Assembly: GCF_003233655.1 (NCBI RefSeq)
Contig: NZ_CP029829.1
Location: 1,560,978 to 1,624,977, forward strand
From: Azospirillum ramasamyi
Lineage (GTDB): Bacteria; Pseudomonadota; Alphaproteobacteria; Azospirillales; Azospirillaceae
DNA length: 64,000 nucleotides
Reading direction: 5' to 3'
Positions 47,183 to 56,705 of the stretch are shown in pieces. The notes beneath the pieces were generated by a model. It searched no databases. It saw nothing but the letters and a program-made list of their open reading frames with translations, and was not told the origin of the DNA. A program made the translations under genes and the position numbers. Every line of letters starts with the position of its first letter. Positions within the stretch are counted from its first letter, which is position 1.

Positions 47183-48535
47183 TCAGCCGTTGGCGGTACC
47201 CGCTGCTGCCCCGACCGGAACCGCACGGGCGGCAGCATCCTGCTCCTCACGGCGTGCCAGTTCTTCGTTACGGGCATGGTGGCGGGCCAACATCGGCTTG
47301 AGAACCAGCAGCGCACAGGCCGCGGCGGTGAGGTCCATGGTGGCCGTGACGTACAGCACGGTGGTCCAGGTGCCGGTGGCTTCCATCAGCAGGTTGCCCA
47401 GCGGGACCAGCAGGGCGGCGACACCCTTGGCGCAGTAGAGGACGCCGTAGATCTTGCCGGCATGCTTGGTGCCGAAGGTGTCGGCCGAGGTGGCGCTGAA
47501 GAGGCTGTACACTTCACCCCAGGCCAGGAAGACCATGCCGCTGAGGATCAGGAACATCATCGGGTCGTGGCCGAACTTGCCCAACATGATGATGCCCAGG
47601 CCTTCCAGGGTGAAGGCGACGAACATGGTCGCTTCACGGCCGATGTGGTCGGAGATGAAGCCGAACAGCGGACGGGAGATACCGTTCATCACGCGGTCGA
47701 GCATCAGGGCGAAGGGCAGAGCCGCCATCGTGATGCCGAGGATGCTGACCGGTGTCTCCTTCACACCCAGATCGTGGGCGATGACGCCCAGCTGGGCCAC
47801 AGCCATCAGGCCGCCGGTGACGGTGCCGATGAACATCGCCCACATGACCCAGAACACCGGGGTGCGGAGGGCTTCGCCCAGCGTGTAGTCGCGGCGGCTC
47901 TGGGCGACCTTGGTGGAGTGCTTGACCTGCTCCTTCTGCGGCATGCGCAGGAACAGCGAGGCGGCGATGATCATGGCGCCCTGCAGCAGGCCGAACCAGA
48001 AGAAGGTCGCCTGATAGCCGCTGCTGGCGATCATCGCGGAGATCGGCAGGATGGTGAGGGCAGAGCCGGCGCCGTAGCCGCCCGCCGTCAGGCCGACCGC
48101 CAGACCGCGCTTCTCGGGGAACCACTTCAGCGCGTTGTTGACGCAGGTGGCATACACGCAGCCGACGCCGATACCGCCGATGGCCGAGCCGACATACAGC
48201 ATGCCGAGCGAGCCCGCATAGCTGTCGATGATCCAGGACAGACCGGTGAAGAAGCCGCCGGCGGCGACGATCACACGGGGGCCGTACTTGTCGATGAAAT
48301 AACCCTCGATCGGCGTCAACCAGGTTTGCACGACGACGAAGATGGTGAAGGCGGTCTGGATCGAAGCGCGCGTCCAGCCGTGGGTTGCCTGGATTTCCGG
48401 GACGAACAGTGTCCAGGCGTACTGGATGTTGGCCGCAGCCACCATGCAGACGATGCCGACGACGATCTGCGTCCAGCGGACCGCGTCTGAAACCGGCGCC
48501 TGAGCCGCGCCCGGTTGTGAATTCGTATGAGCCAT
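47183..48535 (-). CDS. MFS transporter, oxalate/formate antiporter (OFA) family
   Basis: Inner membrane transporter of 450 residues with about 12 hydrophobic helices. Family features: N-terminal WTQIVVGIVCMVAAANIQYAWTLFVPEI, the loop DKYGPRVIVAAGG between helices 2 and 3, and GFISDHIGRE in the second half. It belongs to the OFA branch, whose known member OxlT exchanges oxalate for formate. Substrate cannot be assigned; no oxalate enzymes are nearby. ATG at 48535 has GGGAGG four bases upstream. A long A+T-rich upstream region suggests regulated expression. Confidence 0.88.
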   Translation of the reverse strand: MAHTNSQPGAAQAPVSDAVRWTQIVVGIVCMVAAANIQYAWTLFVPEIQATHGWTRASIQTAFTIFVVVQTWLTPIEGYFIDKYGPRVIVAAGGFFTGLSWIIDSYAGSLGMLYVGSAIGGIGVGCVYATCVNNALKWFPEKRGLAVGLTAGGYGAGSALTILPISAMIASSGYQATFFWFGLLQGAMIIAASLFLRMPQKEQVKHSTKVAQSRRDYTLGEALRTPVFWVMWAMFIGTVTGGLMAVAQLGVIAHDLGVKETPVSILGITMAALPFALMLDRVMNGISRPLFGFISDHIGREATMFVAFTLEGLGIIMLGKFGHDPMMFLILSGMVFLAWGEVYSLFSATSADTFGTKHAGKIYGVLYCAKGVAALLVPLGNLLMEATGTWTTVLYVTATMDLTAAACALLVLKPMLARHHARNEELARREEQDAAARAVPVGAAAGTANG

Positions 48536-48710
48536 CGTGCCTCCCAAAAAACTTGCCTGAGCCGGCGACGCGGTCCCTCTCCCGGGGACCGGCACGCCAA
48601 TCACGATTGCGGAATGACCCGGACGGACCGCTCTTGCTGACGGTTCCTTTCCGGAACTCGGCGCGGATGCCGACAATCGCTCGGAGTTCGATTGTCCCGA
48701 TTTAGGAATG

Positions 48711-48727
48711 CCAGATATATAATCTGG
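48711..48727. promoter_or_regulatory. Candidate operator dyad upstream of the OFA transporter
   Basis: CCAGAT-ATATA-ATCTGG, nested within an outer TTGTCCC/GGGGACAA pair, in an A+T-rich stretch about 180 bases before the transporter start. Nested dyads of this kind are typical regulator sites; the regulator is unknown. Confidence 0.4.
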
Positions 48728-49160
48728 TATACCAAAACCGGGGACAAAAAGACCCGGACGGACGGTCCGACGCCGTATGCACACATACTCACAAAGTAAA
48801 ACTTACTCTCTCCGCCGCTCAGACTGCTCGGTCCACACCCCTTTTTGTGTCCGATCACTCTTTGCGACGCACATCCGGTAAAAAGAAGCCGTGCCGGTAC
48901 CTGCACGGCCCCCCCAGACGAGGGTGTGCAGTCTTAGGAGATAGATAGATGCCGCCGTTTCCTTAGAGGAACCGCATCGGCGACACATAATCTTTTACTC
49001 GGATTGTTTTGGAACTCAACAGTCCATTTCGGCTTTCCGTATGATGGAAAAACGCCGGGAAACGCCTTGGAATTCACGGCCAGCAGCCAGCCCGGCCATC
49101 GGCCGCGGCTGCGAAAAATGAAACTCATGCCGCCGGGCATAGGGTCTGACTGACGCCCGG

Positions 49161-49227
49161 CGGTAAGGCCCGTGCCGGCGCAGGCAAGCGGCGGGACCGC
49201 CGCGCCCTCCGTTTCGGGGCGAACGTA
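49161..49227. repeat. Dispersed intergenic repeat, copy A
   Basis: CGGTAAGGCCC...GCAGGCAAGCGGC...GCCGCGCCC(T)CCGTTT...GGG.GAACGTA. A second copy with the same order of motifs lies at 63717-63806. No gene inside. Confidence 0.55.
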
Positions 49228-49322
49228 GCGCCTGAGGTATCGGGCTTCACACTTGATGGTATAGGGGAGAGGCCGGCAATGCCGGCGGCCGGAACGGCTG
49301 GAAGCCGCGCGCCTCGACCGGT

Positions 49323-49883
49323 TCAGGCCGGGCGGCGGACCGTCAGGAAAGCGACGCGGGTATCGCCATAGCGGCGTTCATCGACGGCGGTGAAGCCGTC
49401 GGGCAGAGGCAGCGGGTCGCGCTCGGCGACCTCGACGACGGCGAGCGCGCCGTCGGCCAGCCAGCCGGCCTTCAGCAGCCCGTCCAGCGCACGCGGCGCC
49501 AGATCCTGGCCATAGGGAGGATCGAGGAAGGCGAGGCCGCAGGCGCGCGGAGCCGGCGGCGGTTTGGTCGCATCGGCGCGCAGGATCAGCGCGTTGCCGG
49601 ATTCGCCCAGCGCCTCGACATTGGCGCGCACGGCGTCCAGCGCCGGCCGGCCCATGTCGAGGAAGCCGCACCAGGCGGCCCCGCGCGACAGGGCTTCCAG
49701 CCCCAGCGCGCCGGTGCCGCAAAAGGCGTCGACGACCGCGGCGCCCTCGAATTCGGGCGCCCAGTCGGCATGGGCCAGGATGTTGAAGATGGCTTGCCTC
49801 GTGCGGTCGGTGGTCGGGCGGGTGTCGCGCCCGCCCGGCGCCGCCAGACTGCGGCCGCGGTGCTTACCGCCGACGATCCGCAC
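49323..49883 (-). CDS. rsmD: 16S rRNA (guanine966-N2)-methyltransferase
   Basis: SAM-dependent rRNA methyltransferase of 186 residues. N-terminal VRIVGGKHRGRSLAAPGG and RPTTDRTRQAIFNIL are typical; SAM motif VVDAFCGTGALGLEALSRGA; catalytic AFLDPPYGQDL. GTG at 49883 is chosen because the family starts here and GGAG lies upstream; this makes the start overlap the 3' end of the pseudouridine synthase gene by 20 bases, suggesting coupling. Confidence 0.92.
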   Translation of the reverse strand: MRIVGGKHRGRSLAAPGGRDTRPTTDRTRQAIFNILAHADWAPEFEGAAVVDAFCGTGALGLEALSRGAAWCGFLDMGRPALDAVRANVEALGESGNALILRADATKPPPAPRACGLAFLDPPYGQDLAPRALDGLLKAGWLADGALAVVEVAERDPLPLPDGFTAVDERRYGDTRVAFLTVRRPA

Positions 49884-51213
49884 GCGGGCGCTCCGTCCGT
49901 CCGCCGGCACCGCCGGTCTTCGGCCCACCCTTCGGGCCCGACCCGGCGCTCTTCGGCCCAGTACTCTTTGGCCCGGTACTCTTTGGCCCAGTGCCCTTCG
50001 GCCCGGCACCCTTCGGCCCGGCGGGCTTGGAGTCACGCGACCTCACACCCTCGGACCGGGGAGCATCCGGCTTCGCGGCTCCGGCCTTGAACCCGCCGGG
50101 CTTCGACCCGCGCGGACCGGCGGGCTTGGCGCCGTCGCGGCCTTCGGGCTTACCCGGCCGGCCGGGCTTGGCCGCACCCGGCACCGGCTTGCCGAGCGAC
50201 AGCGTGCCGCGCCGGGCGGGCTTGGCCTCTTCCGCACGGGCGGCTTCCGCCTCGTGCCGCTTGGTGGCCGATCGCGGCGCACGCTTCGGCGCGGCCTTGG
50301 AATCCGTCCTGGCATCCGACTTCGCGTCGGCCTTGCCGGCCGGCCGGCCGCCGGAAGCCGCCTTCGCCGGAGCGGCATTCACCGCCGCGCCGGCTCTCGC
50401 CTTGGCGCGCTGCTTGGTGCCGGACTCGGCGGGCTCCGCCCCTTCGGGCGTGCCGAAGAAGGGGGCGATCTGTTCGCGGACGACGCGCTTCGGCACCTCC
50501 TCGACGGCGCCCTCCTCCAGCTTGCCGAGCTGGAAGGGACCATAGGCGACACGGATCAGCCGGTTGACCTGAAGCCCCAGCGACTCCATCACCTTGCGGA
50601 TCTCGCGGTTCTTGCCTTCCTTCAGGCTGACCGTCAGCCAGGCGTTGCGGCCCTGGACGCGGTCCAGCACGGCCTCGATCGGGCCGTACTTCACGCCCTC
50701 GATGGTCGGGCCCTTCTCCAGCGTTGCCAGATGCTTCTCGTCCACCTCGCCGAACACGCGCACGCGGTAGCGGCGGGTCCAGCCGGTGGCCGGCAGTTCC
50801 AGGAAGCGGGCGAGTTCGCCGTCATTGGTCAGCAGAAGCAGCCCTTCGGTCGTCAGGTCGAGACGGCCGATGGAGACCACGCGCGGCAGATCGGCCGGCA
50901 GCCGGTCGAAGACGGTTTCGCGGCCCTTCTCGTCGCGGGCGGTGGTGACCAGCCCGGACGGCTTGTGGTAGCGCCACAGGCGGGCGGGTTCCGGCTCCGG
51001 GACGACCTTGCCGTCGACCTGGACGACATCGCCGGGGCGCACCACGCAGGCGGGGCTGTCGAGCACGCGGCTGTTGACCGCGACGCGGCCCTCGGCGATC
51101 CAGCGTTCGGCGTCGCGGCGCGAGCAGAGGCCGGCGCGCGCCAGTCGCTTGGCGATGCGTTCACCGCCGTTATTGGCGGAATCGGATTTCTTGGCAGTAT
51201 CGGAGCGGTCCAT
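49864..51213 (-). CDS. RluB/RsuA-type pseudouridine synthase with long basic tail
   Basis: rRNA pseudouridine synthase, 449 residues. S4 domain (about 18-75: RIAKRLARAGLCSRRDAERWI), catalytic Asp119 in IGRLDLTTEGLLLLTNDG, then KKL-type motifs including EGKNREIRKVMESLGL. The catalytic part ends near residue 265; beyond it is a 180-residue Lys/Ala/Gly/Pro tail, much longer than in E. coli RluB, ending with repeats GPK(S/G)(T/A). The tail may bind RNA. ATG at 51213. Divergent from tadA; overlaps rsmD. Confidence 0.9.
   Translation of the reverse strand: MDRSDTAKKSDSANNGGERIAKRLARAGLCSRRDAERWIAEGRVAVNSRVLDSPACVVRPGDVVQVDGKVVPEPEPARLWRYHKPSGLVTTARDEKGRETVFDRLPADLPRVVSIGRLDLTTEGLLLLTNDGELARFLELPATGWTRRYRVRVFGEVDEKHLATLEKGPTIEGVKYGPIEAVLDRVQGRNAWLTVSLKEGKNREIRKVMESLGLQVNRLIRVAYGPFQLGKLEEGAVEEVPKRVVREQIAPFFGTPEGAEPAESGTKQRAKARAGAAVNAAPAKAASGGRPAGKADAKSDARTDSKAAPKRAPRSATKRHEAEAARAEEAKPARRGTLSLGKPVPGAAKPGRPGKPEGRDGAKPAGPRGSKPGGFKAGAAKPDAPRSEGVRSRDSKPAGPKGAGPKGTGPKSTGPKSTGPKSAGSGPKGGPKTGGAGGRTERPRADRRR
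49950..50020 (-). repeat. 15-base tandem repeats in the pseudouridine synthase tail
   Basis: Repeats of the type GGCCCAGTACTCTTT code for GPKST-like pentapeptides (GPKGA, GPKGT, GPKST). Length could vary by slippage. Confidence 0.65.
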
Positions 51214-51318
51214 GGCCGGACCATAGGGCCTGGACGCGCCGCCCGCAACACGAGTCCCGCGCCCGGACGCCGGAATCCGGTTGACGCGCTCGCGGCGCGG
51301 TTGGCACCCTGCCCGGCC

Positions 51319-51771
51319 ATGCCGTCTCCCCGCTATATGGACCTCGCCTTCGCCGCCGCCGAGGCCGCCGCCGCGCGCGGCGAGGTGCCGGTCGGCGCCG
51401 TCGTCGTCGATCCCGCGACGGGCGCCGTCCTCGCCACCGCCGGCAACCGGACCGAGGAGTTGTGCGACCCGTCGGCCCATGCCGAACTGCTGGCGATCCG
51501 CGAAGCCTGCGCCCGGCGCGGCCAGCCCCGCCTGCCCGGCTGCGACCTGTATGTGACGCTGGAACCCTGCGCGCTGTGCGCCGCCGCGATCAGCTTCGCC
51601 CGAATCCGGCGGGTCTATTACGGCGCCTATGATCCGAAGGGCGGCGCGGTGGACCATGGCCCGCGCTTCTTCGGCCAGCCGACCTGCCACCATGCGCCCG
51701 AGGTCTACAGCGGCATCGGCGAGACGCGGGCGGGGGCCTTGCTGCGGGACTTCTTCAGGAAACGGCGGTGA
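51319..51771 (+). CDS. tadA: tRNA-specific adenosine deaminase TadA
   Basis: Deaminates A34 of tRNA-Arg(ACG) to inosine. 150 residues. Zinc/catalytic motif HAELLAI (His54, Glu56) and PCALC (Cys84, Cys87); also FARIRRVYYGAYDPKGGA, typical of TadA. ATG at 51319; a later ATG (51337, MDLAF) is also usable. Divergent from the pseudouridine synthase gene with 105 bases between, so both are RNA modification enzymes. Confidence 0.93.
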   Translation: MPSPRYMDLAFAAAEAAAARGEVPVGAVVVDPATGAVLATAGNRTEELCDPSAHAELLAIREACARRGQPRLPGCDLYVTLEPCALCAAAISFARIRRVYYGAYDPKGGAVDHGPRFFGQPTCHHAPEVYSGIGETRAGALLRDFFRKRR

Positions 51772-52025
51772 CGCGCCGGCAGTCCGGGACCCGCCCGCTG
51801 GCGCTCGGTCTTGCGGAGCAATATTGTTCCGCATTCCGGAAATATAAGTTCTAAAATCATTCCGTATGCGCAGCAAATTCTCAGCCGAAAATCCGGAGAG
51901 AACATCTTACGCCTCCAAAAAAGCCCATCTGCCATTCGTGTAAAACCGGTATATACTTTTAAGTGTTTGCTTAATGAATATATGCCAGTGATGTGCTGAC
52001 CGTTTCCAGCCATCAGGAGTTACGA

Positions 52026-53531
52026 ATGTTGTCGTTCCGCAAGCCGCAGGACAATCAGGCGGCCGAAGAGTTGGCCCTGCTGGGCCGCCATGCGGGCGTC
52101 GGACTCTGGGACGCGGTGATCCACAACGGCGATCCGATGCACCCGCAAAGCCAGTGGCATTGGTCGCCGGAGTTCCGCCGCCTCGCCGGCTTCGACCACG
52201 ACGACAAGGCCGGCTTCCCCGACAAGGTCGGTTCCTGGGCCGACCGGCTGCATCCGGTTGATGCCAAGCCGACCTTCGACGCCTTCATGGCCTGCCTGAA
52301 CGACCGCAGCGGCCGTACCGGCTATGACGTGAACTACCGGCTGAAGGTGAAGGACGGCAGCTATCGCTGGTTCCGCGCCATCGGCGGCGTCGCCCGCGAC
52401 GGCAGCGGTCTGGCACTGCGCGCCTGCGGCTCCCTGATCGACATCGACGCGGAGCGCAGGGAACTGGAGCGTGCCAAGCTGCTCGACCGCCACGCCGGCG
52501 TCGGCCTGTGGGACGCGGTCTTCCACAACGGCGACCCGATGCATGCGCAGAGCCACTGGCACTGGTCGCCGGAGTTCCGCCGCCTCGCCGGCTTCGACCG
52601 TGACGACACCATCGGCTTCCCCGACGGCGTCGGTTCCTGGGGCGACCGGCTGCACCCGGATGATGCCAAGCCGACCTTCGACGCCTTCATGGCCTGCCTG
52701 AACGACCGCAGCGGCCGCACCGGCTACGACGTCGATTACCGCCTGAGGTTGAAGGACGGCAGCTATCGCTGGTTCCGCGCCATCGGCGGCGTCGCCCGCG
52801 ACGGCAACGGTCTGGCCTTGCGCGCCTGCGGCTCCCTGATCGACATCGACGGGCAGAAGAAGGCCGAGTTGCGGCAGGCGGAGATGGACGGCGAGCGCCG
52901 CCGCAGCGTCACCACCCTTGCCGAATCGCTGGATCGCGAGGTCGGCACCGCCGCCGACCGCGCCACCGCCAACGCCCAGACCGTCGCCGCCGCGACGGAG
53001 GAGCTGTCGGCCTCGATCTCCGACATCAGCACCCGCGCCAACGAGGCGTCCGGCGCCTCGCTGAAGGCATCGGAGGAGGCCAGCCGCACCAACGCGGCGG
53101 TTGAGGCGCTCGTCACCTCGGCCGAGCGCATCGGCGCCATCACCAAGCTGATCAACAGCATCGCCTCGCAGACCAACCTGCTGGCGCTCAACGCCACCAT
53201 CGAGGCCGCCCGCGCCGGCGAGGCGGGCCGCGGATTCGCCGTCGTGGCGAACGAGGTGAAGTCGCTGGCCCAGCAGAGCGGCAGCGCCGCCGACGACATC
53301 GCGGCGCAGATCGCCTCGGTCCAGCAGGAGGCGCTGCACGCGGTCGACGCGATCCGCCGCATCGGCGCCATCGTCTCCGACGTCCAGCAGATCTCCACCA
53401 CCATCGCCGCCGCCGTGTCGCAGCAGGAGGCGGCGACCAAGGAGATCGCCCACAGCGTCACCCACGTCGTCCGCGACATCGAGGTGGTGTCGCAGAACAT
53501 CGCCACCACGTCGGAACGTCTGCGGGCGTGA
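52026..53531 (+). CDS. Soluble chemoreceptor with two PAS domains (AerC-like)
   Basis: Cytoplasmic methyl-accepting chemotaxis protein of 501 residues with no membrane helix. Two nearly identical PAS domains (about 20-140 and 149-277) each contain HAGVGLWDAV and HWSPEFRRLAGFD and end ACGSLIDID. The signalling domain follows (about 290-501) with [19 protein letters not shown]. This layout matches Azospirillum AerC, a cytosolic energy-taxis receptor whose PAS domains bind FAD. ATG at 52026 is chosen because AGGAG lies six bases upstream; an earlier in-frame start would add 11 residues. Upstream 254 bases are A+T-rich. A hairpin terminator follows. Confidence 0.9.
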   Translation: MLSFRKPQDNQAAEELALLGRHAGVGLWDAVIHNGDPMHPQSQWHWSPEFRRLAGFDHDDKAGFPDKVGSWADRLHPVDAKPTFDAFMACLNDRSGRTGYDVNYRLKVKDGSYRWFRAIGGVARDGSGLALRACGSLIDIDAERRELERAKLLDRHAGVGLWDAVFHNGDPMHAQSHWHWSPEFRRLAGFDRDDTIGFPDGVGSWGDRLHPDDAKPTFDAFMACLNDRSGRTGYDVDYRLRLKDGSYRWFRAIGGVARDGNGLALRACGSLIDIDGQKKAELRQAEMDGERRRSVTTLAESLDREVGTAADRATANAQTVAAATEELSASISDISTRANEASGASLKASEEASRTNAAVEALVTSAERIGAITKLINSIASQTNLLALNATIEAARAGEAGRGFAVVANEVKSLAQQSGSAADDIAAQIASVQQEALHAVDAIRRIGAIVSDVQQISTTIAAAVSQQEAATKEIAHSVTHVVRDIEVVSQNIATTSERLRA

Positions 53532-53562
53532 CGACGGAACGGAAAAGGGTACACCGCAACGG

Positions 53563-53595
53563 AAAAGGGGCGCATCGCTGCGCCCCTTTTTCTTT
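53563..53595. terminator. Bidirectional Rho-independent terminator
   Basis: AAAAGGGGCGCA-TCGC-TGCGCCCCTTTT (53563-53590) is a 12-base perfect stem with a four-base loop, followed by TTCTTT. It lies between the convergent chemoreceptor and purD genes; the A-run on the left gives a U-run in the other direction. Confidence 0.85.
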
Positions 53596-53613
53596 GTCGG
53601 AACCGATGATGGC

Positions 53614-54900
53614 TTACCGCCCCACCGCCCGCCAGCCGATATCGCGGCGGCAGAAGCCGTCCGGCCAGTCCAGCGCGTCGACCGCCTTGTAGGCCGCCGC
53701 CTGCGCCTGCGCCACCGTGGGCGCCAGCGCGGTGACGCCCAGCACCCGGCCGCCGACCGACAGCACCCGGCCATCCTCGGACCGCCTGGTGCCGGCGTGG
53801 AAGACCGTCACCTTGTCCACGGCCCCGGCCTTGTCCAGCCCGCGGATCTCGGTGTTCTTGGCGTAGTCCCCCGGATAGCCGTTGGCCGCCATCACCACGC
53901 ACAGCGCGGTCTGGTCGTGCCAGCGCAGGTCGATGCTGTCCAGCCCCCCGTCCGCCGCCGCAACCAGCGCCGCCAGCGCGTCGGACTTCAGCCGCATCAT
54001 CAGCGTCTGGCATTCCGGGTCGCCGAAGCGGACGTTGAACTCCAGCGTCTTCGGCACCGGGCCGTCCGGCGTCCGCATGATCATCAGGCCGGCGAACAGC
54101 ACGCCCTTGAACGGCTTGCCTTCCGCCGCCATGCCCTTGACCGTCGGCAGGATGATCTCGCGCATCACGCGGTCCTGCAGGTCGGGGGTCAGCACCGGGG
54201 CCGGGGAATAAGCGCCCATGCCGCCGGTGTTGGGGCCGGTGTCGCCGTCGCCGACCGCCTTGTGGTCCTGGGCCGAGGCCATCGGCAGCGCGTTCTCGCC
54301 GTCGCACAGCGCGAAGAAGCTGACCTCCTCGCCGTCCAGGAACTCCTCCACCACCACCTCGGCCCCGGCGGCGCCGAAGCGTCCGCCGACCAGCGCGTCG
54401 TCGATGGCATCACACGCTTCCTGCTCGGTGCGGGCAACGGTCACGCCCTTGCCGGCGGCCAGGCCGTCGGCCTTCACCACGATGGGGGCGCCATGCTTGC
54501 GGACATAGGCCTTGGCGGCTTCGGGATCCTTGAAGCGCTCGTAGAAGGCGGTGGGCACCCCGTACTTGGCCAGGATGTCCTTCATGAAACCCTTGGAGCC
54601 CTCCAGCTCCGCCGCCGCCGCACTCGGCCCGAAGGCCTTGACGCCCAGCGCGGTCAGCTTGTCGACCAGCCCCAGCACCAGCGGGCCTTCCGGGCCGACG
54701 ACGACGAAGTCGATGGCGTTGTCCTGGACGAAGCGCACCAGCGCGTCGACATCCTCCGACCCGATGGGAACCAGCGTGGCGACATCGGCGATGCCGGCAT
54801 TGCCCGGCGCGCAGTAGAGCGCGTCGCACAGCGGCGAGTTCGAAATGGCCCAGCAGAGCGCGTGCTCACGACCGCCCGATCCGACGACGAGGACTTTCAT
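53614..54900 (-). CDS. purD: Phosphoribosylamine-glycine ligase
   Basis: Second step of purine synthesis; ATP-grasp enzyme of 428 residues. N-terminal [22 protein letters not shown]-grasp [14 protein letters not shown], and the signature [15 protein letters not shown]; later [14 protein letters not shown] at 54900 has AAGGAG about nine bases upstream; a longer frame is not protein-like. Divergent from xseA, 73 bases apart, and convergent with the AerC-like gene. Confidence 0.96.
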   Translation of the reverse strand: MKVLVVGSGGREHALCWAISNSPLCDALYCAPGNAGIADVATLVPIGSEDVDALVRFVQDNAIDFVVVGPEGPLVLGLVDKLTALGVKAFGPSAAAAELEGSKGFMKDILAKYGVPTAFYERFKDPEAAKAYVRKHGAPIVVKADGLAAGKGVTVARTEQEACDAIDDALVGGRFGAAGAEVVVEEFLDGEEVSFFALCDGENALPMASAQDHKAVGDGDTGPNTGGMGAYSPAPVLTPDLQDRVMREIILPTVKGMAAEGKPFKGVLFAGLMIMRTPDGPVPKTLEFNVRFGDPECQTLMMRLKSDALAALVAAADGGLDSIDLRWHDQTALCVVMAANGYPGDYAKNTEIRGLDKAGAVDKVTVFHAGTRRSEDGRVLSVGGRVLGVTALAPTVAQAQAAAYKAVDALDWPDGFCRRDIGWRAVGR

Positions 54901-54973
54901 GGGGTGGCGCTCCTTCCGCCTTGTTGCGATCTGCGCGCCTTGTATCATGGCGGCGCCCCAACTCAAGAGCGCC

Positions 54974-56599
54974 ATGACCTACGAATCAGACTCCTCCCCG
55001 CTCATCGCCCCGGAACCGCGCCCCGGCTCCAACCTGCCGGAATTCACCGTCGGCGATCTCGCCCGCCGGCTGAAGCGCAGCATCGAGGAGGAATTCGGCT
55101 TCGTCCGCGTCCGCGGCGAGATCAGCCAGCCGAAGAAGCACAGCTCCGGCCATTGCTACATGCGCCTGAAGGACGACACCGCGGTGATCGAGGCGGTGTG
55201 CTGGCGCGGCACCATGGCCAAGCTGGCGGTGCGGCCGGAGGAAGGGCTTGAGGTCATCGTCACCGGGCGGATGACGACCTATCCCGGCCGCTCGCAATAC
55301 CAGCTGATCGTCGAGTCGATGGAGCTGGCCGGCGAGGGCGCGCTGCTGAAGATGCTGGAGGAGCGCAAGCGCCGGCTGACGGCCGAGGGGCTGTTCGACC
55401 CCGCCCGCAAGAAGCGCATCCCCTTCCTGCCCGACGTGATCGGCGTCGTCACCTCCCCCACCGGCGCGGTGATCCGCGACATCCTGCACCGGCTGAACGA
55501 CCGCTTCCCCCGCCATGTCCTGCTGTGGCCGGTCGCCGTCCAGGGCGAGCGCGCGGCGGCCGAGGTGACGGCGGCCATCGAGGGCTTCAACCGCATCCAG
55601 CCGGGGGGGCGCGTTCCGCGTCCCGACCTGATCATCGTCGCGCGCGGCGGCGGCTCGCTGGAGGACCTGATGGCCTTCAACGAGGAGAATGTCGTCCGTG
55701 CCGCCGCCGCCAGCGCCATCCCGCTGATCTCCGCGGTCGGACACGAGACCGACACCACCCTGATCGACTTCGCGTCCGACCTGCGCGCCCCCACCCCGAC
55801 CGCCGCCGCCGAAATGGCGGTGCCGGTGCGCGGCGAGCTGCTGGCCCAGATCCTGGACGACGAGCGCCGCCTGCTCGCCTGCGCGTCGCGCGCGGTGGAG
55901 GACCGCCGCAACCGGGTGGAGGGGCTGGCCCGCGGCCTGGGCGATCCCCGCGCCCTGCTGGAGGGCCATGCCCAGCGGCTGGACGACCGGGCGGAGCGCC
56001 TGAACCTCGCCGCCGCCGCCCTGCTGGAACGCCGCCGCACCCGCGTCGGCGAGCTGGCGGCCAAGCTGCGCCACCCGCGCGAGAAGCTGGCCCAGGCCGG
56101 GCAGAAGCTGGCGTCGGAAAGCCGCGCGCTCGATTCGGCGCTGCGCCATTCGGTGACCACCGCCGGCGGGCGCTTCGACCGCATCGCCGGCCGGCTGTCG
56201 CTGACCCCGGCGCGGGTCAAGCTGGACGAGGGCAGCCGCCGCGTCGCCGACCTGACGCCGCGCCTCGACCGCAGCTATGCCAAGGGCGTCGCCGACAAGG
56301 CGGCGAAGCTGGCGTCGCTCGGGCAATTGCTGGAAAGCTACAGCTACAAGGGCGTGCTGGCCCGCGGCTTCGCCCTGGTCGAGGACCGCGACGGCCGTCC
56401 GGTGACCCGCGCCGACCAGGCGACGCCGGGTCTGGCCGTCAACATCGTCTTCGCCGACGACGCCAAAGTTGCGGCAACCATCGACGGCGGCGCGCCCAAG
56501 GCGGAGGCCGCGCCCGAAACGCCGGCGGAAGCCAGGCCGGAGAAGAAGCCGGCCCCCCGCAAGCCGCGGGCGGCTCCGGTGCAGGGAAGCCTGTTCTAG
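54974..56599 (+). CDS. xseA: Exodeoxyribonuclease VII large subunit
   Basis: Catalytic subunit, 541 residues. OB-fold at about 20-110 ([29 protein letters not shown]); catalytic core with [35 protein letters not shown] and [17 protein letters not shown]; a long coiled coil then a Pro/Ala/Lys-rich tail ending in QGSLF. ATG at 54974. The small subunit gene xseB is not adjacent. Confidence 0.95.
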   Translation: MTYESDSSPLIAPEPRPGSNLPEFTVGDLARRLKRSIEEEFGFVRVRGEISQPKKHSSGHCYMRLKDDTAVIEAVCWRGTMAKLAVRPEEGLEVIVTGRMTTYPGRSQYQLIVESMELAGEGALLKMLEERKRRLTAEGLFDPARKKRIPFLPDVIGVVTSPTGAVIRDILHRLNDRFPRHVLLWPVAVQGERAAAEVTAAIEGFNRIQPGGRVPRPDLIIVARGGGSLEDLMAFNEENVVRAAAASAIPLISAVGHETDTTLIDFASDLRAPTPTAAAEMAVPVRGELLAQILDDERRLLACASRAVEDRRNRVEGLARGLGDPRALLEGHAQRLDDRAERLNLAAAALLERRRTRVGELAAKLRHPREKLAQAGQKLASESRALDSALRHSVTTAGGRFDRIAGRLSLTPARVKLDEGSRRVADLTPRLDRSYAKGVADKAAKLASLGQLLESYSYKGVLARGFALVEDRDGRPVTRADQATPGLAVNIVFADDAKVAATIDGGAPKAEAAPETPAEARPEKKPAPRKPRAAPVQGSLF

Positions 56600-56705
56600 A
56601 ATCCGCCGGATGCCCACCGAGGCATCCGGCGGACCCCAAGCTCTTGGTTTTCCTGTGAAATCGCTACCGCGCCCGGTTCGGACGGGCGCGGCACGCGCAG
56701 AGAGA

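Larger units (their letters stand above)
48536..49322. other. Long non-coding region upstream of the OFA transporter
   Basis: 787 bases with no convincing gene and lower G+C than its surroundings. It holds the inverted repeat CCAGAT-ATATA-ATCTGG (48711-48727), flanked by TTGTCCC (48692-48698) and GGGGACAA (48739-48746). The right part contains one copy of a dispersed repeat (49161-49227). Short reading frames here look random. Confidence 0.5.

Noticed and set aside
48601..48906. 101-codon frame upstream of the OFA transporter
   Set aside because: No ribosome site and no recognisable protein features; overlaps the dyad region.
51799..51814. Possible sigma-54 promoter upstream of the AerC-like gene (TGGCGC...TTGC)
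   Set aside because: GG and GC are separated by 11 bases, not 10; this spacing is strict for RpoN. No TGT-N10-ACA site was found upstream.
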